A stretch of 64,000 nucleotides of DNA from Maribacter sp. (GTDB lineage Bacteria > Bacteroidota > Bacteroidia > Flavobacteriales > Flavobacteriaceae). A program made the position numbers and the translations under genes. The stretch spans positions 47,021 to 111,020 of the forward strand of contig DRFI01000027.1 in the NCBI GenBank assembly GCA_011050675.1. The letters run 5' to 3'. The notes under the pieces are model-generated. The model saw only the letters and a program-made list of their open reading frames with translations, was not told where the DNA came from and made no database searches. Within the stretch, counting starts at the first letter, position 1. Each line of letters opens with the position of its first letter. This document shows positions 9,355-17,614 of the stretch, piece after piece.

Positions 9355-11032
9355 TTTTGGCTGCTTTATTTTTTATTTGAATCAAATTTTTCATTATCCC
9401 AAACATCTCTATATTGGTGCCTTCAATACCAAAAGCATCATGTAACTTTTTATAGAGATTATATATTTCATTATATGTTTGAACATTTTTCGTAATCGGA
9501 GTGTATACCTTTTTCAATACCTTACAGCTCTTATCTTGAAGGGCATTAAACGAAATAGGGGCATCTTCTGCTATATATGCTGCATGAGCACCAATTATTG
9601 CTGCACCTAAAGCAACAGTTTCGTTAGAGGCTGCAATTTTCATGGGTTTGTTAATGACATCAGCATAGATTTGCATAAAAAGACTGTTCTTATGGGTAAT
9701 GCCACCACAATTAACAACTTCGTTGATGACTACACCTTGCCTTTCCATATCTTCAATTATTGTTCTTGCTCCAAAAGCGGTACTTTCAATTAGAGCTCGG
9801 TAGATTTCAAAATTTTTAGTTTGTAGACTTTGGCCAATTACAAGACCCGATAGCATTGGGTCAGATAGTATCGACCGATTACCATTGTTCCAGTCTAATG
9901 CAATCAATCCACTTGAACCAGCTTTTAATTTTTCGGCTTCTAGGGTAAGTTCACTATGCGATTTTTTGTTATTCAAGATGACTTTGACAAACCAGTCGAG
10001 AATATCACCGACGGCACTTTGTCCAGCTTCTATTCCATAATAACTAGGTAAAACCGATTCTTCTGCAACACTAGCTACACCCTTTATATTCGATTTGGTT
10101 GAATTTAAATCTGCCAAAACCAAATCGCAAGTTGAGGTTCCTATAATTTTCACCAGACTACCATTTTTTATGCCTGATCCGATAGCACCAGCGTGGGCGT
10201 CTAAAATGCCCATGCCGACTGGTATGCCTTCAGTCATATCAAATTCTTCAGCCCATTTTTTAGATAAAGTTCCGCTTGTGTTTGCTATAGAAAGAGTCTG
10301 TGCAGGTAAAGTTTGTAAAATTCTTAATAAAGAAAAATCAACTTCTTCTATAAACTGTTTATCGGGGAAGCCGCCCCATTCTTCATTGTAAAGCCCTTTA
10401 TGACCTGCAGCGCAAATGTTGCGTTTTACAGTCAAAGCATCATCACAGCCAGTTAACATTGCTGGTATAAAATCACTTAACTCTATCCAAGTATATGCCG
10501 CATCGAAAACTTTTTCATCTATATTTTTGCAATGAAGTATTTTGGCCCAAAACCATTCTGAAGAATAAGTTCCGCCAATTTTTTCGAGATATCGAGGTCG
10601 ATTTTTTGCAATAGTTTCTGTTATAAATTCTGCCTCTGTATGAGAACTATGGTCTTTCCACATCCAAGCGTAAGCGTTCAGATTATCCTTGAATTCATCC
10701 AAGTCGGACAATGGGCACATCTCTCGCGTAATCGGCAGAGGAGTAGACCCAGTGGCATCTACGCCAATTCCAGAAACAGAGGACATCTCTAAACCTAAAA
10801 CTTTGTTTTGCAACATTGTTTTTTTTAAAGCCTTTTTCATAGAACGGATATAGTCCGATGGTTTTTGTCTAGCCACGAGATTATTCTCAGGAGATAGGAA
10901 TATTCCATGTTCTCCTTCTTCGTATGCTTGATCTGTAGTATTTAGGACTTTTCCAGATTTTAATTCCATGGACAAAATCCTTACAGCTGTTGAGCCAAAA
11001 TCTATTCCTAAAACGATTTTGTTATGTGTCAT
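9344..11032 (-). CDS. FGGY-family carbohydrate kinase, ribulokinase-like
   Basis: This 562-residue kinase has the FGGY fold: [10 protein letters not shown] near residue 11 (phosphate loop), [11 protein letters not shown] near 108, [12 protein letters not shown] with the likely base Asp near 280, and NCGGITHKN near 440 in the ATP-binding half. The blocks YAWMWKDH and [15 protein letters not shown] are typical of L-ribulokinase (AraB) rather than of classical fuculokinase FucK. Since it is coupled to fucI by an 11-bp overlap, the likely substrate is L-fuculose or a ribulose-type ketose, giving the 1-phosphate. It is the first gene of a three-gene minus-strand operon. The start at 11032 directly precedes [13 protein letters not shown] and fits the family. 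Confidence 0.88.
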   Translation of the reverse strand: MTHNKIVLGIDFGSTAVRILSMELKSGKVLNTTDQAYEEGEHGIFLSPENNLVARQKPSDYIRSMKKALKKTMLQNKVLGLEMSSVSGIGVDATGSTPLPITREMCPLSDLDEFKDNLNAYAWMWKDHSSHTEAEFITETIAKNRPRYLEKIGGTYSSEWFWAKILHCKNIDEKVFDAAYTWIELSDFIPAMLTGCDDALTVKRNICAAGHKGLYNEEWGGFPDKQFIEEVDFSLLRILQTLPAQTLSIANTSGTLSKKWAEEFDMTEGIPVGMGILDAHAGAIGSGIKNGSLVKIIGTSTCDLVLADLNSTKSNIKGVASVAEESVLPSYYGIEAGQSAVGDILDWFVKVILNNKKSHSELTLEAEKLKAGSSGLIALDWNNGNRSILSDPMLSGLVIGQSLQTKNFEIYRALIESTAFGARTIIEDMERQGVVINEVVNCGGITHKNSLFMQIYADVINKPMKIAASNETVALGAAIIGAHAAYIAEDAPISFNALQDKSCKVLKKVYTPITKNVQTYNEIYNLYKKLHDAFGIEGTNIEMFGIMKNLIQIKNKAAKNEQ

Positions 11033-11091
11033 CTATATTAAATATTACCAGATTTAAAGAAGTATATGTATTGGAATATTAACTATTTATA

Positions 11092-11099
11092 CAAAAATA
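11092..11099 (-). promoter_or_regulatory. Candidate -7 element for the kinase/fucI operon
   Basis: On the minus strand this reads TATTTTTG, an exact TAnnTTTG, 59 bp before the kinase start. No TTG is visible at the usual upstream distance, so the call is tentative. The rest of the 229-bp divergent gap to the phosphoesterase at 11262 shows no other feature. Confidence 0.35.
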
Positions 11100-11261
11100 A
11101 TTCGAAAAAAATAGAACGAAGGGTAACATAATATTAGTTTGATGTAAAATACTTTCATTGCCTTTTAATAGAAAAAGATATATTTGACAACATGCTTTTT
11201 CTGGATTTAAAATTCAGTAATCGATAATTTATTTTTTGTAATTTAAAATTTATAGCTTCTC

Positions 11262-12395
11262 ATGAAAAAAAACCTATTAATTATAATTCTGGCTTTTTCT
11301 TCAGCATTTCAAGTAGTCGCCCAGACCGATGAAAAAATTGCTTTTGGTCCATACATTCAACAGATGAATATGAAAGATGCGGTTATTAGCTGGTCTACTT
11401 TAGAAGGTGAAGTAATAATTACCGATGAAAATGGAAATAATGATACTATACGTAATTACAAGCAGCATAAGGTTCAACTCGCGGGGCTAGAGCCGAACAA
11501 AAAATACACTTATGACGTATTGAATGATGGTACAGATGAAGGTAAAGGCACATTAATAACTTATCCTGAAAAAGCTATTCCTTTTAATTTTGTTGCTATT
11601 GGCGATACACGCAGTAGAAATAATGTACATAAAAAAATTATATCTCAAGTACAAAAACTGAACCCTAAGTTTATTGTGAATTCAGGGGATTTGGTAGAAA
11701 ATGGACTGTCTATGGGGGACTGGGAATCTTTTTTTGAGGTTAATGAGGACTTTATGCGAAACACACCTTATTATCCAGTATTGGGAAACCATGAAAAGGA
11801 TTCACCTTATTATTATGATTTTTTTGACTTGCCTAATAATGAGCGCTATTATTATTTTACGGTAGGTGATGCATTGTTTGTGGTATTGGATAGTGAAGGT
11901 TTACGAACCACAATACCTGCTTTTACGACCGATAATATGAAAGATGCCTATTGGGAGGAATCTGGGATCGATTACATGAAGACACAAAAAAAATGGCTTG
12001 AAGAGGTGTTGAAATTAAATAGACAAGCAGGTTATGTATTTATTTTTCAGCATTTGCCGCTTTATAGTGTGAAGAAAAGCCGCGTAGAAGAATCTAAAAT
12101 GGTGCGTGAATTTTGGGGAGATATTTTTAAAAGACATGGTGTTCAAACATTTATAAATGGACATGACCATCATTATCATCACGCTTTGGATAATGGGATT
12201 CATTTCATTACTTCTGCAGGTGCAGGTGCGCCTTTATATGATATTGATGCAGTACAACCTGAAACAGTATCCTATAAAAAAATAGAACATTTCATGAATA
12301 TAGAAGTGAATGAGAAAAAGGCTATTCTGCATGTAATAGATATTGATGGCAACGAATTTGATACCATAGAAGTTAAAAGAAGAAAAACAAAATAA
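11262..12395 (+). CDS. Secreted calcineurin-like metallophosphoesterase
   Basis: This 377-residue protein has a signal peptide ending in FQVVAQ, then a compact beta domain of about 85 residues like the N-domain of purple acid phosphatases, then the catalytic domain. Metal motifs: IGDTRSRNN near residue 113, SGDLVENG near 146, LGNHEKDSPYYYDFF near 175, FQHLPLYS near 262 and NGHDHHYHH near 300. The VENG/GNHEK spacing closely matches the larger enzyme at 12725, so the two probably arose by duplication. Expected location is the periplasm or outside the cell; substrate unknown. It is divergent from the fucI operon and followed by a 329-bp gap, so it is probably transcribed alone. Confidence 0.87.
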   Translation: MKKNLLIIILAFSSAFQVVAQTDEKIAFGPYIQQMNMKDAVISWSTLEGEVIITDENGNNDTIRNYKQHKVQLAGLEPNKKYTYDVLNDGTDEGKGTLITYPEKAIPFNFVAIGDTRSRNNVHKKIISQVQKLNPKFIVNSGDLVENGLSMGDWESFFEVNEDFMRNTPYYPVLGNHEKDSPYYYDFFDLPNNERYYYFTVGDALFVVLDSEGLRTTIPAFTTDNMKDAYWEESGIDYMKTQKKWLEEVLKLNRQAGYVFIFQHLPLYSVKKSRVEESKMVREFWGDIFKRHGVQTFINGHDHHYHHALDNGIHFITSAGAGAPLYDIDAVQPETVSYKKIEHFMNIEVNEKKAILHVIDIDGNEFDTIEVKRRKTK

Positions 12396-12724
12396 GGGGG
12401 AGTAGAAAAAATATCAAGATTTTTATTCACATCTACATGGTCGTGAAAAACATTTATTTTAAAATAGGCATTGATTATTTCAACGGGATAATACTTTAGA
12501 ATTAACGGAATTTGAAATCTTTTGATTTCATCCATTTTCTAATTATCGTTTAAATATTTCGATTTTTTTTTAAAATTGGTTGTTCCATCAAAGTTGCTAT
12601 TCTAGAGCTAATGCTAGATAACCTATTTTACATTAAGAATAAATAGGTATTAATCACCTATTAGAGTTTGAGATGAATTTTAAGTCATAGCCATAGCATT
12701 CATATTAATTATAACAATCTACAA
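12396..12724. other. Intergenic region with ACCTATT inverted half-sites
   Basis: This 329-bp gap contains three copies of one half-site: ACCTATT at 12621, its complement AATAGGT at 12642 and ACCTATT at 12656. The first two form an 8-bp inverted repeat (ACCTATTT / AAATAGGT) and the last two a 7-bp inverted repeat with 7-bp spacer. They lie 60-105 bp upstream of the next gene and could be an operator or alternative hairpins. A weak hairpin with GAAATC and GATTTC arms lies earlier but has no T tract. No gene seen. Confidence 0.4.
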
Positions 12725-14317
12725 ATGCGAATTACCATTCTAAACGTTTCTTTGCTAATAGGAGCTATATTTCAATTAAGCGCTCAGAGCGAAGAAGTTA
12801 CTATTTCTATACAACCGTATTTACAGGACGCGACCCCCAACTCAATAAAAGTATCCTGGGAAACTAACTCTGGGGAGGAAAGCCTCGTGGAATTTGGTGT
12901 AACTCCAAAATTGGGTCGAAAAGTTAAAGGGATAGCCTTTGATGTCAATTTTACTAGTGCTCGTATACATGAAGTTAAGATTGAAGGTTTAGATCGGTTT
13001 ACGGCGTATTATTATCGCGTTAAAACCGGTAAAGCTGTATCAGAAATTTATCAATTTAAGACGCCTCCTTTTGCTAGTGATCATGAATCATTCAATATGG
13101 TGGCCATGAGCGATATGCAGATTGATCATAACAATCCTGAAAAATGGGCAGAGGTAGTTAATGATGGGGTCTTGCAGTATTTGAAAAAGGAAATGAAAGG
13201 TAAACTACCCGATAATTTAGCGTTGGTATTGATTCCTGGTGATCTTGTAGAGAATGGAACCAAATATGGCCAATGGAAAAAAGATTTTTTTAATCCTGCA
13301 GAGAAGTTGTTCAGTCAAGTGCCTGTTTATCCTGTGCTTGGTAATCATGAGAAAAATTCCACATACTACTTTAAATATTTTAGCCTTCCTGAGAACGGTT
13401 CGCCTGCCTATGCTGAGCATTGGTGGTATAAGGATTATGGTAATACTAGAGTAATTGGCTTGAATTCTAACGATGGCTATAGAGATATAAAAGAACAGTA
13501 TGATTGGTTAGAGAAAGTTTTGGACGACACGGGCAATAATCAAGATATTGATTTTGTGTTTGCACAATTGCACCATCCTTATAAGTCTGAGCTATGGATA
13601 CCAGGTGAAGAGGAGAGTACAGGTAAAGTAGTACAGCTTTTGGAAAAATTTAGTAGCGATACCGGTAAGCCTAGTGTTCATTTCTTTGGTCATACCCATG
13701 GGTATTCTAGAGGGCAATCAAAAGACCATAAACACCTTTGGGTAAATGTGGCATCTGCTGGTGGGGCTTTGGATAATTGGGGGGAATTTGAAGGAAGAGA
13801 CTATGATGAATTTACAGTGACTCAAGACCAACATGGTTTCGTAGTTGTAGAAGTAGATGCTGATCCCAATGATCCAAAATTTACGATTAAGCGAATTAGT
13901 AGGGGGAATGCAAATGTGGCACGAAATAATGAAATGACCGATAGTATTACTGTATGGAGAAAAGAGAGAAAACCTCAAATGCCAGAAACTATTTACCCCG
14001 TTGATGAGGTTGTGGATACCATGGGAATTATACTAAAGGCAGGTAAATTTGATAGTGGTGGTAGCGAGGCCTTTCATGCGGCATCTAATTGGCAGATATC
14101 TACTTCCAAAGATTTTTCATCTACGGTATTTGAAAGTTGGAAACAGTTTGAAAATTGGTATTATTTAGAGAATAGACAAAAATCAGATGATTTAACTGAT
14201 GAGAAAACTGAGCGTTTGAAAACGAATACTACTTATTTCTGGAGGGTTAGATATCGCGATCAAAATTTGAATTGGAGCGTTTGGTCTAAAACCGCTACGT
14301 TTAAAACTAAAGGGTAG
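12725..14317 (+). CDS. Secreted purple-acid-phosphatase-like metallophosphoesterase
   Basis: This 530-residue protein has a signal peptide (IFQLSAQ), an N-terminal fibronectin-type domain typical of purple acid phosphatases (PYLQDATPNSIKVSWET to YYRVKTG, residues 30-105), the phosphoesterase domain, and a C-terminal region from about residue 420 that ends in a second fibronectin-like stretch (TTYFWRVRYRDQNLNWS). Metal motifs: MSDMQIDH near 129, PGDLVENG near 170, LGNHEKNS near 205, QLHHPY near 283 and FGHTHGYSRG near 321. In the second-last motif the usual single His is a His-His pair. The HAD gene follows 46 bp later on the same strand. Substrate unknown. Confidence 0.87.
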   Translation: MRITILNVSLLIGAIFQLSAQSEEVTISIQPYLQDATPNSIKVSWETNSGEESLVEFGVTPKLGRKVKGIAFDVNFTSARIHEVKIEGLDRFTAYYYRVKTGKAVSEIYQFKTPPFASDHESFNMVAMSDMQIDHNNPEKWAEVVNDGVLQYLKKEMKGKLPDNLALVLIPGDLVENGTKYGQWKKDFFNPAEKLFSQVPVYPVLGNHEKNSTYYFKYFSLPENGSPAYAEHWWYKDYGNTRVIGLNSNDGYRDIKEQYDWLEKVLDDTGNNQDIDFVFAQLHHPYKSELWIPGEEESTGKVVQLLEKFSSDTGKPSVHFFGHTHGYSRGQSKDHKHLWVNVASAGGALDNWGEFEGRDYDEFTVTQDQHGFVVVEVDADPNDPKFTIKRISRGNANVARNNEMTDSITVWRKERKPQMPETIYPVDEVVDTMGIILKAGKFDSGGSEAFHAASNWQISTSKDFSSTVFESWKQFENWYYLENRQKSDDLTDEKTERLKTNTTYFWRVRYRDQNLNWSVWSKTATFKTKG

Positions 14318-14363
14318 GGAAGCTAACATTAAAAATATATACTTATTAATCTTATTCTCAATA

Positions 14364-15014
14364 ATGATAACCACAGTGATTTTTGATATGAATGGGGTTA
14401 TAACTGATGATGAAGACCTTCATGAATTAGCTACGCAAAAAGCTTTTGAAAAAGTTGGATTAACTATTACACCTAATATATATCGTCAATATTGTCTTGG
14501 TCGAACTGATGCATCAGCATTTGTTGATTTAATCAATGATTTTAATTTAAAAAACCAAAAGGTAAGTTCTATTATAACTGATAAGTCAATCTTGTACCAA
14601 AAGCTTATTGCTAGTAATTTAAAAATTTATCCTGGGGTAATTGAGTTGATTGAAAATCTCTATTTGAAATACACCCTTGCGTTGACAACCAGTTCTACCT
14701 TTAAAGAAGTAAAGACTGTGGTTAACCAACTAGATATAGAAGACCTTTTTAAGGTGATAGTCAGTTCAAATGATGTAAAAAGAGGTAAGCCGGACCCTGA
14801 ACCATACTTGTTAACAGCCGAAAAACTTGGAGTGTCTAGTGATAATTGTGTAGTAATAGAAGACTCGGAAAATGGAGTACGATCTGCTATAGCTGCAGGA
14901 ATGAAATGCGTAGAAATAACGAATACTGAAGATTCTAAAAACCTTCTCGCTGCAGATCAAATTATTGAAAAATATTCAGAAATTACAGAAGATTTAATTA
15001 AGAACCTAGCTTAA
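14364..15014 (+). CDS. HAD-superfamily hydrolase, beta-phosphoglucomutase-like, with Asp to Asn in motif I
   Basis: This 216-residue cytoplasmic protein has a C1-cap HAD layout like beta-phosphoglucomutase and sugar-phosphate phosphatases. Motif I reads FDMNGVITDDE: nucleophile Asp8 is present but the second Asp, normally the general acid/base, is Asn10 (codon AAT). Motif II Ser/Thr is in LTTSSTF (near 112), motif III Lys in KRGKPDPEPY (near 141) and motif IV acids in VIEDSENG (near 168). The Asn form also occurs in other HAD proteins I have seen, so it may mark a subfamily rather than a dead enzyme, but leaving-group protonation would be altered. It follows the phosphoesterase by 46 bp; reaction and substrate are open. 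Confidence 0.82.
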   Translation: MITTVIFDMNGVITDDEDLHELATQKAFEKVGLTITPNIYRQYCLGRTDASAFVDLINDFNLKNQKVSSIITDKSILYQKLIASNLKIYPGVIELIENLYLKYTLALTTSSTFKEVKTVVNQLDIEDLFKVIVSSNDVKRGKPDPEPYLLTAEKLGVSSDNCVVIEDSENGVRSAIAAGMKCVEITNTEDSKNLLAADQIIEKYSEITEDLIKNLA

Positions 15015-15151
15015 ATTTAATCCTTTAAAAGATGGCTTATCGTAACTGAATTTGATACAATAATGCCACATAAAATTGCGCTTCTTTTTCAAAAAATGAA
15101 ATGACAATCTTCGCATAAATAGAGAACTACGAGAAGGCTAATATTTCGTGT

Positions 15152-15590
15152 TTGGAAACGATTGAATTAATAAAATTTCTACACTATTACATCATACTTT
15201 CAACACCAGGAGTGCTCAGCAACGACCGTTATGAGAAAGATGGTGCTGCACCCATATCGGTAAGTGACTACCTTGTGGTCTTTGCAGGTGGCGGTTATGA
15301 TTTTGATCTATCGAATCGTTTGCAACTACGTCCTTCTGTTCTTAGTCGTTTTGTAAGTGGAGCACCCTTGTCGATAGACCTAACAGGGTCTTTGCTATAC
15401 GATGATAAATTTGAATTGGGTACGAACTTATAGATTAGATGCAAGTGTAGCACTGTTTACCACCATTGGGGTGTTGGATAATGCTATCAATTTTGGCTAT
15501 GCCTATGAGTTTAATACTTCATCAATAGGTGACTATAACAATGGTACGCATGAACTTATTTTGAAGTTTCGATTGTATTGTTACTTATGA
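15152..15590 (+). pseudogene. Remnant of a PorP/SprF-family type IX secretion protein
   Basis: Two overlapping frames together encode the C-terminal half of a PorP/SprF outer-membrane protein. The first (15152-15433) contains GYDFDLSNRLQLRPSVLSR, SGAPLSIDLTGSLLY and KFELG; the second (15402-15590) continues with TYRLDASVALFTTIGVLDN, INFGYAYEF and NNGTHELILKF. The frames join at about 15427-15432, where one extra base breaks the expected G-x-YRLDAS junction. The N-terminal half and its signal peptide are absent upstream. An intact family member is about 300 residues; about 140 remain. PorP/SprF genes often sit at the 3' end of large adhesin operons, so this may mark a lost locus. Confidence 0.85.
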
Positions 15591-15595
15591 AGTAA

Positions 15596-15666
15596 TAAAA
15601 ACCTGCTTTGAGAATTTAGGCTCTTAATGCAGATTTTTGATTAAGAATAGATTTAAAATCTATTCT
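15596..15666. terminator. Two hairpins between converging genes
   Basis: The first hairpin pairs AAAACCTGC with GCAGATTTTT (ending near 15638, one mismatch, T5 tail) and could terminate the old porP/sprF gene. The second, 15644-15666, is a perfect 10-bp stem (AGAATAGATT / AATCTATTCT) with a 3-base loop but only a mixed A/T tail. They lie between the pseudogene (plus) and the transglutaminase gene (minus, stop at 15721). Confidence 0.45.
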
Positions 15667-15720
15667 AATTTAATTATTAAATGTCGGGTTGCTAATTTGC
15701 TATAAAGTAACTTTATTGAT

Positions 15721-16596
15721 TTATGGAAGTGCTTTAATCTCTAAACTTGTGGTTAAAATAGAAAGTGCATCACCTCTTACAGATCCTGAAACAGGCATTG
15801 TATTTTGAAAACTAGCACTAGCGCATAACGGAAAATAGGTATTTGTAGTTCGGATCCCATTACTCGGGTCAAAACCAATCCAACCGGCACCGGGTAGAAA
15901 CACCTCGGTCCAACCATGCAGTTCATATTGGGGCTCTTTTACATCTACATAAAAATAACCACTTACAAACCGAGCCGCAATACCCATTTGGCGTAATATT
16001 TGAATCTGCATCCATGCCAAATCTCTACAAGAACCTTTCTTAAGTAGAAACGTTTCATCTGGTTGGTAGGGCTCACCTACTTCACGTATTTCTAAAACAA
16101 AATCTTCATGAATGCGATTTGTAAACTCGCTTAAAAAAGTAAGCGTATTTTCGTTCGCCTTAGCTAAAATTTGCGCTCCATACTCCTTTAAGTCTTTACC
16201 TATTGAAACTAAGTTCAAACTTGGTTTTAATACCACATTTAAATCTTCTGAATAAGAAAATGGTAATTGACTATAAGTGGGCGGGGACATCAAAAAATTA
16301 AACGGATTGTAGTGTTTTATTGCTAAGACCGATACGGTTCTAATTGTGAGTTTACTATGCATGCCATCATACCAGCTAAAATGAATGGTATTGTTCTCTG
16401 GGTCAGTCTGTTCTGAAATTCCTGTTGGTTCAGGAGATACTTTTAAGCTAAAACTCTTCAGTTCGGCATAAGGCGTAGTTTTGGGCTTAAACCTAAAGTA
16501 ATGTGGTTCTAAGAAAACTTCAGATTGATATGCGTATTCGGTTTCGTGTATGATTTCAACTTCCATTAGACCTTTTGTTAATTTAGGTGTGGGCAT
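15721..16596 (-). CDS. Transglutaminase-like cysteine peptidase family protein
   Basis: This 291-residue protein begins with a bacterial transglutaminase N-terminal beta domain (EIIHETEYAYQSEVFLEPHYFRF, about residues 13-95), followed by a transglutaminase-like catalytic domain. The triad is visible: Cys in KKGSCRDLAWMQ (near 187), His in ELHGWTEV (near 224) and Asp in GFDPSNG (near 240). Met11 (MEVEIIHE) is an alternative start. It is the last gene of a three-gene minus-strand operon with ATP-grasp and alpha-E proteins. That association is recurrent in bacteria and was predicted from comparative genomics to make or cleave peptide or amide conjugates; the product is unknown. No signal peptide, so cytoplasmic. 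Confidence 0.9.
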   Translation of the reverse strand: MPTPKLTKGLMEVEIIHETEYAYQSEVFLEPHYFRFKPKTTPYAELKSFSLKVSPEPTGISEQTDPENNTIHFSWYDGMHSKLTIRTVSVLAIKHYNPFNFLMSPPTYSQLPFSYSEDLNVVLKPSLNLVSIGKDLKEYGAQILAKANENTLTFLSEFTNRIHEDFVLEIREVGEPYQPDETFLLKKGSCRDLAWMQIQILRQMGIAARFVSGYFYVDVKEPQYELHGWTEVFLPGAGWIGFDPSNGIRTTNTYFPLCASASFQNTMPVSGSVRGDALSILTTSLEIKALP

Positions 16597-16627
16597 TTTT
16601 TTAACTTATTGCATGGTCTTTACTAGG

Positions 16628-17605
16628 TTATTGTTTAGTTGTATTAAGATTTATAGATTCATATTTGTTTGCGAAAAAAGAATCGTAAATAGCAGATGAA
16701 ACGCCATTGAGCTCCTTTTGAAATGAATCTGCATATTCGTGCAGTCCTCCGTCAAATATGTCATTAATATCAGCAAATTCGAGTGTTGATTTTAGCTTCC
16801 CTAGCTGCTTTTCGGCACTATTGCTAAATCCGCCTTCATTGCCAGTTATGGTATTTAAAGACTTTTCTGCTTGAATCAAACAAAAGTTCATCGAGCGCGG
16901 AAAAATCTCATCTAAAATTAAAAATTCTGAAATTTTCACAGCAGTAAGTTTTCCATATTTTTTACGGTACATATCATAAGCTGAAACTGATTTGAGTAAT
17001 GCCGCCCATTGTGATAAATCAAATGTTGTACCTACACCTTGTAAAGAAGGCAATAGAATGTGATATTTCACATCTAAAACTCGTGATGTTTTATCTGCCC
17101 GTTCTATTAATTGACCGATTTTACCAAAATGCCAACCATCGGTTCGAGAAATAGTGATGGCGAATATGCCATATAGCATTTGGCAACCTTTTTTAACCTT
17201 TTTAAAGAATTCTCTTGGATCATTTTCTTTCCATCGTTTTTTCTCCAAGCCATCTTTTACCAAAAAGTAAACGTAATTAATTTGTTCCCATAATTCCTTT
17301 GTCAATTCAGGTCGTATAGCTCGTGCATTTTCTCGTGCATTGCAGATGGAATTATACATGGAATTCGGGTTTTTCGGGTCAAATCCCAAGAAATAAATAA
17401 CCTTTTCCTTCTCCACAGTTTCATAAAGCGATTCATATAAAGGCCAATCGCCTGTAATCATCACTAATGGCTTCCATTGCTGTTCTGCATCAGGAACCGA
17501 TTCTAAAGAAAGGTTGAAATTTACATCCATAAAGCGTGCATAATTTTCTGCCCGCTCTATATATCTATTCATCCAATACATGGTATCTGCAATTCTACTA
17601 AGCAT
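16628..17605 (-). CDS. Alpha-E domain protein (DUF403 type)
   Basis: This 325-residue all-helical protein starts MLSRIADTMYWMNRYIERAEN, the hallmark of the alpha-E domain. Further family features are the repeated W/Y-rich helices, INYVYFLVKDG, and GIFAITISRTDGWHFGKIGQLIERADKTSRVLD near residue 150. These proteins have no assigned chemistry; they occur almost only next to circularly permuted ATP-grasp and transglutaminase genes and are thought to assist the amide ligase. It starts 9 bp after the ATP-grasp stop, and the transglutaminase begins 31 bp after its own stop, so the three form one operon. Confidence 0.92.
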   Translation of the reverse strand: MLSRIADTMYWMNRYIERAENYARFMDVNFNLSLESVPDAEQQWKPLVMITGDWPLYESLYETVEKEKVIYFLGFDPKNPNSMYNSICNARENARAIRPELTKELWEQINYVYFLVKDGLEKKRWKENDPREFFKKVKKGCQMLYGIFAITISRTDGWHFGKIGQLIERADKTSRVLDVKYHILLPSLQGVGTTFDLSQWAALLKSVSAYDMYRKKYGKLTAVKISEFLILDEIFPRSMNFCLIQAEKSLNTITGNEGGFSNSAEKQLGKLKSTLEFADINDIFDGGLHEYADSFQKELNGVSSAIYDSFFANKYESINLNTTKQ

Positions 17606-17614
17606 AGTTTTGTT

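Noticed and set aside
12500..12530. Hairpin GAAATC-TTTT-GATTTC as terminator of the 11262 gene
   Set aside because: Six-base AT-rich stem without a following T run; too weak.
11262..14317. Type IX secretion C-terminal signals on the phosphoesterases
   Set aside because: The C-termini lack the conserved glycine/lysine pattern of a T9SS sorting domain; the C-terminal part of the 12725 protein reads as fibronectin-like.
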